Shown here piece by piece: positions 11,669-13,407 of a stretch of DNA of 13,407 nucleotides (within the stretch, counting starts at the first letter, position 1; each line of letters opens with the position of its first letter). The stretch is from Flavobacteriales bacterium UBA4660. Its GTDB lineage: Bacteria; Bacteroidota; Bacteroidia; Flavobacteriales_D; Sanyastnellaceae. The stretch is taken from assembly GCA_002405435.1 (NCBI GenBank), contig DHLU01000114.1, positions 1-13,407 of the forward strand, given 5' to 3'. The translations under genes were made by a program, and so were the position numbers. The notes beneath the pieces are model-generated. The model did no database searches. It was not told where the DNA came from and saw only the letters and a program-made list of their open reading frames with translations.

Positions 11669-13309
11669 TCAGGTCTGTATGACCCCGACGTTGTAGGCTT
11701 TTTTCGCCGGTGCGTGTGAGGCGGCTGCGATGCCCATGCTGATCCACTTGCGCGTTTCCGCGGGATCTATGACTGCATCAAGCCATAGGCGGGCTGCTGC
11801 GTAGTACGGAGATATCTGCTTATCGTACCGGTCCTTGATTCTGTTGTAGAGCTCTTCTTCTCTTTCTTTCGTAATTTCTTCGCCCCGGGCCTTCATGGCA
11901 GCCACTTCAATCTGCAGCAATACCCGGGCAGCCTGCGCTCCGCCCATTACGGCCACCTCAGCGGTGGGCCATCCAACAATCAGCCGCGGGTCATAGGCCT
12001 TGCCGCACATGGCGTAATTGCCCGCACCATAGCTGTTGCCTATGATGACGGTGAACTTCGGTACGACGCTGTTCGATTGCGCGTTTACGAGCTTGGCGCC
12101 GTCCTTAATAATGCCCGCATGCTCGCTGCGTGACCCCACCATAAATCCGGTCACATCCTGCAAAAACACCAGCGGAATATTTTTCTGGTTGCAGTTCATG
12201 ATGAAGCGGGCAGCCTTGTCGGCGCTGTCGTTGTAAATTACACCACCGATGCGCAGTCCGTCCTTTTTCGATTTGATGACCAGCCGCTGGTTGGCGACTA
12301 TCCCCACACTCCATCCGTCAATACGCGCATAGGTGCAGATCATGGTTTTGCCGTAGTCGGCCTTGTATTCTTCCAGACTGCCTTCATCGGCCAGGCAGCG
12401 GATCACCTCCGACATATCGTAAGGCTTGGCGCGGTCGACCGGAAGTAATCCGTACACGTCGCGTTCATTGCGGTAAGGCGGCCGGGCAGGAATCCGGTTA
12501 AACCCGGCGTCCTTGCCGGTTTCGCCCATTTGCGCGACGAGGTGCCGAATGCGCAACAAGGCATCTTTATCGTCGACGGCTTTGTAGTCCGTAACGCCGC
12601 TGATCTCGCAGTGGGTTGTAGCCCCGCCAAGGGTTTCGTTGTCGATATCTTCACCAATGGCGGCCTTCACCAGGTAACTGCCCGCCAGGAAAATGGTTCC
12701 CGTTTTGTCTACAATGATGGCCTCATCGCTCATGATCGGCAGGTAAGCACCGCCCGCCACACACGAGCCCATAATGGCCGCCAGTTGAGGAATTCCCTCA
12801 CTGCTCATCACCGCATTATTGCGGAAAATGCGTCCGAAATGCTCCTTGTCAGGAAAAATTTCATCCTGCATCGGAAGGAAAACGCCCGCGCTGTCTACCA
12901 GGTAAATAATCGGAATCCGGTTTTCCATGGCGATTTCCTGGGCGCGGAGGTTTTTTTTGCCCGTCATGGGAAACCATGCACCGGCCTTCACGGTGGCATC
13001 ATTAGCTACTACCAGGCACTGTTTGCCGCTCACATAGCCCATCACCACCACCACACCGGCCGAAGGACAGCCGCCCTGGTCTGCATACATGTCATAGGCG
13101 GCCAGGGCGCCGATTTCGACCCGCGGTGCGCCCTTGTCCAGCAAGAAATCAACGCGCTCGCGGGCGGTCATTTTGCCTTTTTCTCGCTCTTTTTGTTGTC
13201 GGCTTTTTCCGCCGCCCTCGTAGATTTTTTCCAGGGCACGCTGCAGTCCGGAAACCAGCTGCATCATGTGGTCTTCATGGCGGTTGAAATCGAGTGATTC
13301 CTTATTCAT
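11669..13309 (-). CDS. Acyl-CoA carboxylase carboxyltransferase (beta) subunit
   Basis: This 546-residue subunit transfers the carboxyl group from carboxybiotin to an acyl-CoA (methylcrotonyl- or propionyl-CoA type). The N-terminal crotonase-fold half has GGKSRQQKEREKGKMTARERVDFLLD (33-58), VVANDATVKAGAWFP and the oxyanion loop GSCVAGGAYLP (181-191). The C-terminal half has LQDVTGFMVGSRSEHAGIIKDGAK (383-406) and the second oxyanion loop GNSYGAGNYAMCG (424-436). The lysine-rich, SEHAGIIKDGAK form is nearer the methylcrotonyl-CoA subunit than the classic propionyl-CoA one, but the substrate is not fixed by this. The start is ATG 13309; the in-frame codons upstream (to 13393) look non-coding. 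No biotin carboxylase or carrier gene is in the window; partners must lie elsewhere. Confidence 0.9.
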   Translation of the reverse strand: MNKESLDFNRHEDHMMQLVSGLQRALEKIYEGGGKSRQQKEREKGKMTARERVDFLLDKGAPRVEIGALAAYDMYADQGGCPSAGVVVVMGYVSGKQCLVVANDATVKAGAWFPMTGKKNLRAQEIAMENRIPIIYLVDSAGVFLPMQDEIFPDKEHFGRIFRNNAVMSSEGIPQLAAIMGSCVAGGAYLPIMSDEAIIVDKTGTIFLAGSYLVKAAIGEDIDNETLGGATTHCEISGVTDYKAVDDKDALLRIRHLVAQMGETGKDAGFNRIPARPPYRNERDVYGLLPVDRAKPYDMSEVIRCLADEGSLEEYKADYGKTMICTYARIDGWSVGIVANQRLVIKSKKDGLRIGGVIYNDSADKAARFIMNCNQKNIPLVFLQDVTGFMVGSRSEHAGIIKDGAKLVNAQSNSVVPKFTVIIGNSYGAGNYAMCGKAYDPRLIVGWPTAEVAVMGGAQAARVLLQIEVAAMKARGEEITKEREEELYNRIKDRYDKQISPYYAAARLWLDAVIDPAETRKWISMGIAAASHAPAKKAYNVGVIQT

Positions 13310-13407
13310 AGGTGAGGCGAAGTTATTGATGAAACCAAAAATCGGCGTAAGGGGTTCATGAAGTGTTAACAAAACCGCGCCTGCCCGTTTCACAAGCAGG
13401 CCGTTCA

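Noticed and set aside
12530..13297. Plus-strand open frame of 255 codons
   Set aside because: It is antisense to the well-conserved carboxyltransferase gene and is explained by codon bias in a moderately GC-rich gene.
1..13407. CRISPR arrays, insertion sequences, tRNA or rRNA genes
   Set aside because: No regularly spaced repeats, transposase motifs, terminal inverted repeats, or cloverleaf or rRNA-like sequences were seen on either strand.

Overview
The window looks like a chromosomal piece of a Bacteroidota bacterium, probably Flavobacteriales or a near relative, with G+C a little over half by eye. The reasons are a secreted peptidase with a type IX secretion (T9SS) C-terminal sorting domain, promoter candidates of the Bacteroidota TTG / TAnnTTTG type, no convincing Shine-Dalgarno sites before the starts, and protein families that I associate with that phylum. 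There are no mobile elements, CRISPR arrays, tRNAs or rRNAs.

Layout. 1-240: no convincing gene, then a promoter with an overlapping ArsR-type operator. 241-1779 (+): an arsenic cassette with an ArsR repressor, a thioredoxin-type arsenate reductase and a MIP/aquaporin-family channel; the last two overlap as ATGA. No ArsB or Acr3 pump is visible, so the channel is the likely arsenite exit. 1881-2360 (+): a small DprA/SLOG-like Rossmann protein. 2436-4835 (+): a secreted M1 metallopeptidase with a T9SS tail. 4974-7358 (+): one uninterrupted frame joining an RnfD/NqrB-like membrane module to a DUF2330 module that still carries its own signal peptide; this is either a real fusion or two genes joined by loss of a stop. 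7359-7599: a hairpin-rich gap with a perfect TAnnTTTG box. 7600-8331 (+) and 8358-9068 (-): two convergent lipoproteins. 9166-10095 (+): a CtlX-type hydrolase of the amidinotransferase/arginine deiminase fold. 10323-11663 (+): a PIN-PhoH ATPase. 11669-13309 (-): the carboxyltransferase subunit of an acyl-CoA carboxylase, convergent with phoH.

How the genes work together. Only the first three form a clear functional unit: ArsR senses arsenite, ArsC reduces arsenate to arsenite, and the channel lets arsenite leave down its gradient. The others look like independent housekeeping or envelope genes. The best candidates for something undescribed are the RnfD-like/DUF2330 pair, with its in-frame joining, and the channel-based ars cassette with its altered selectivity filter.
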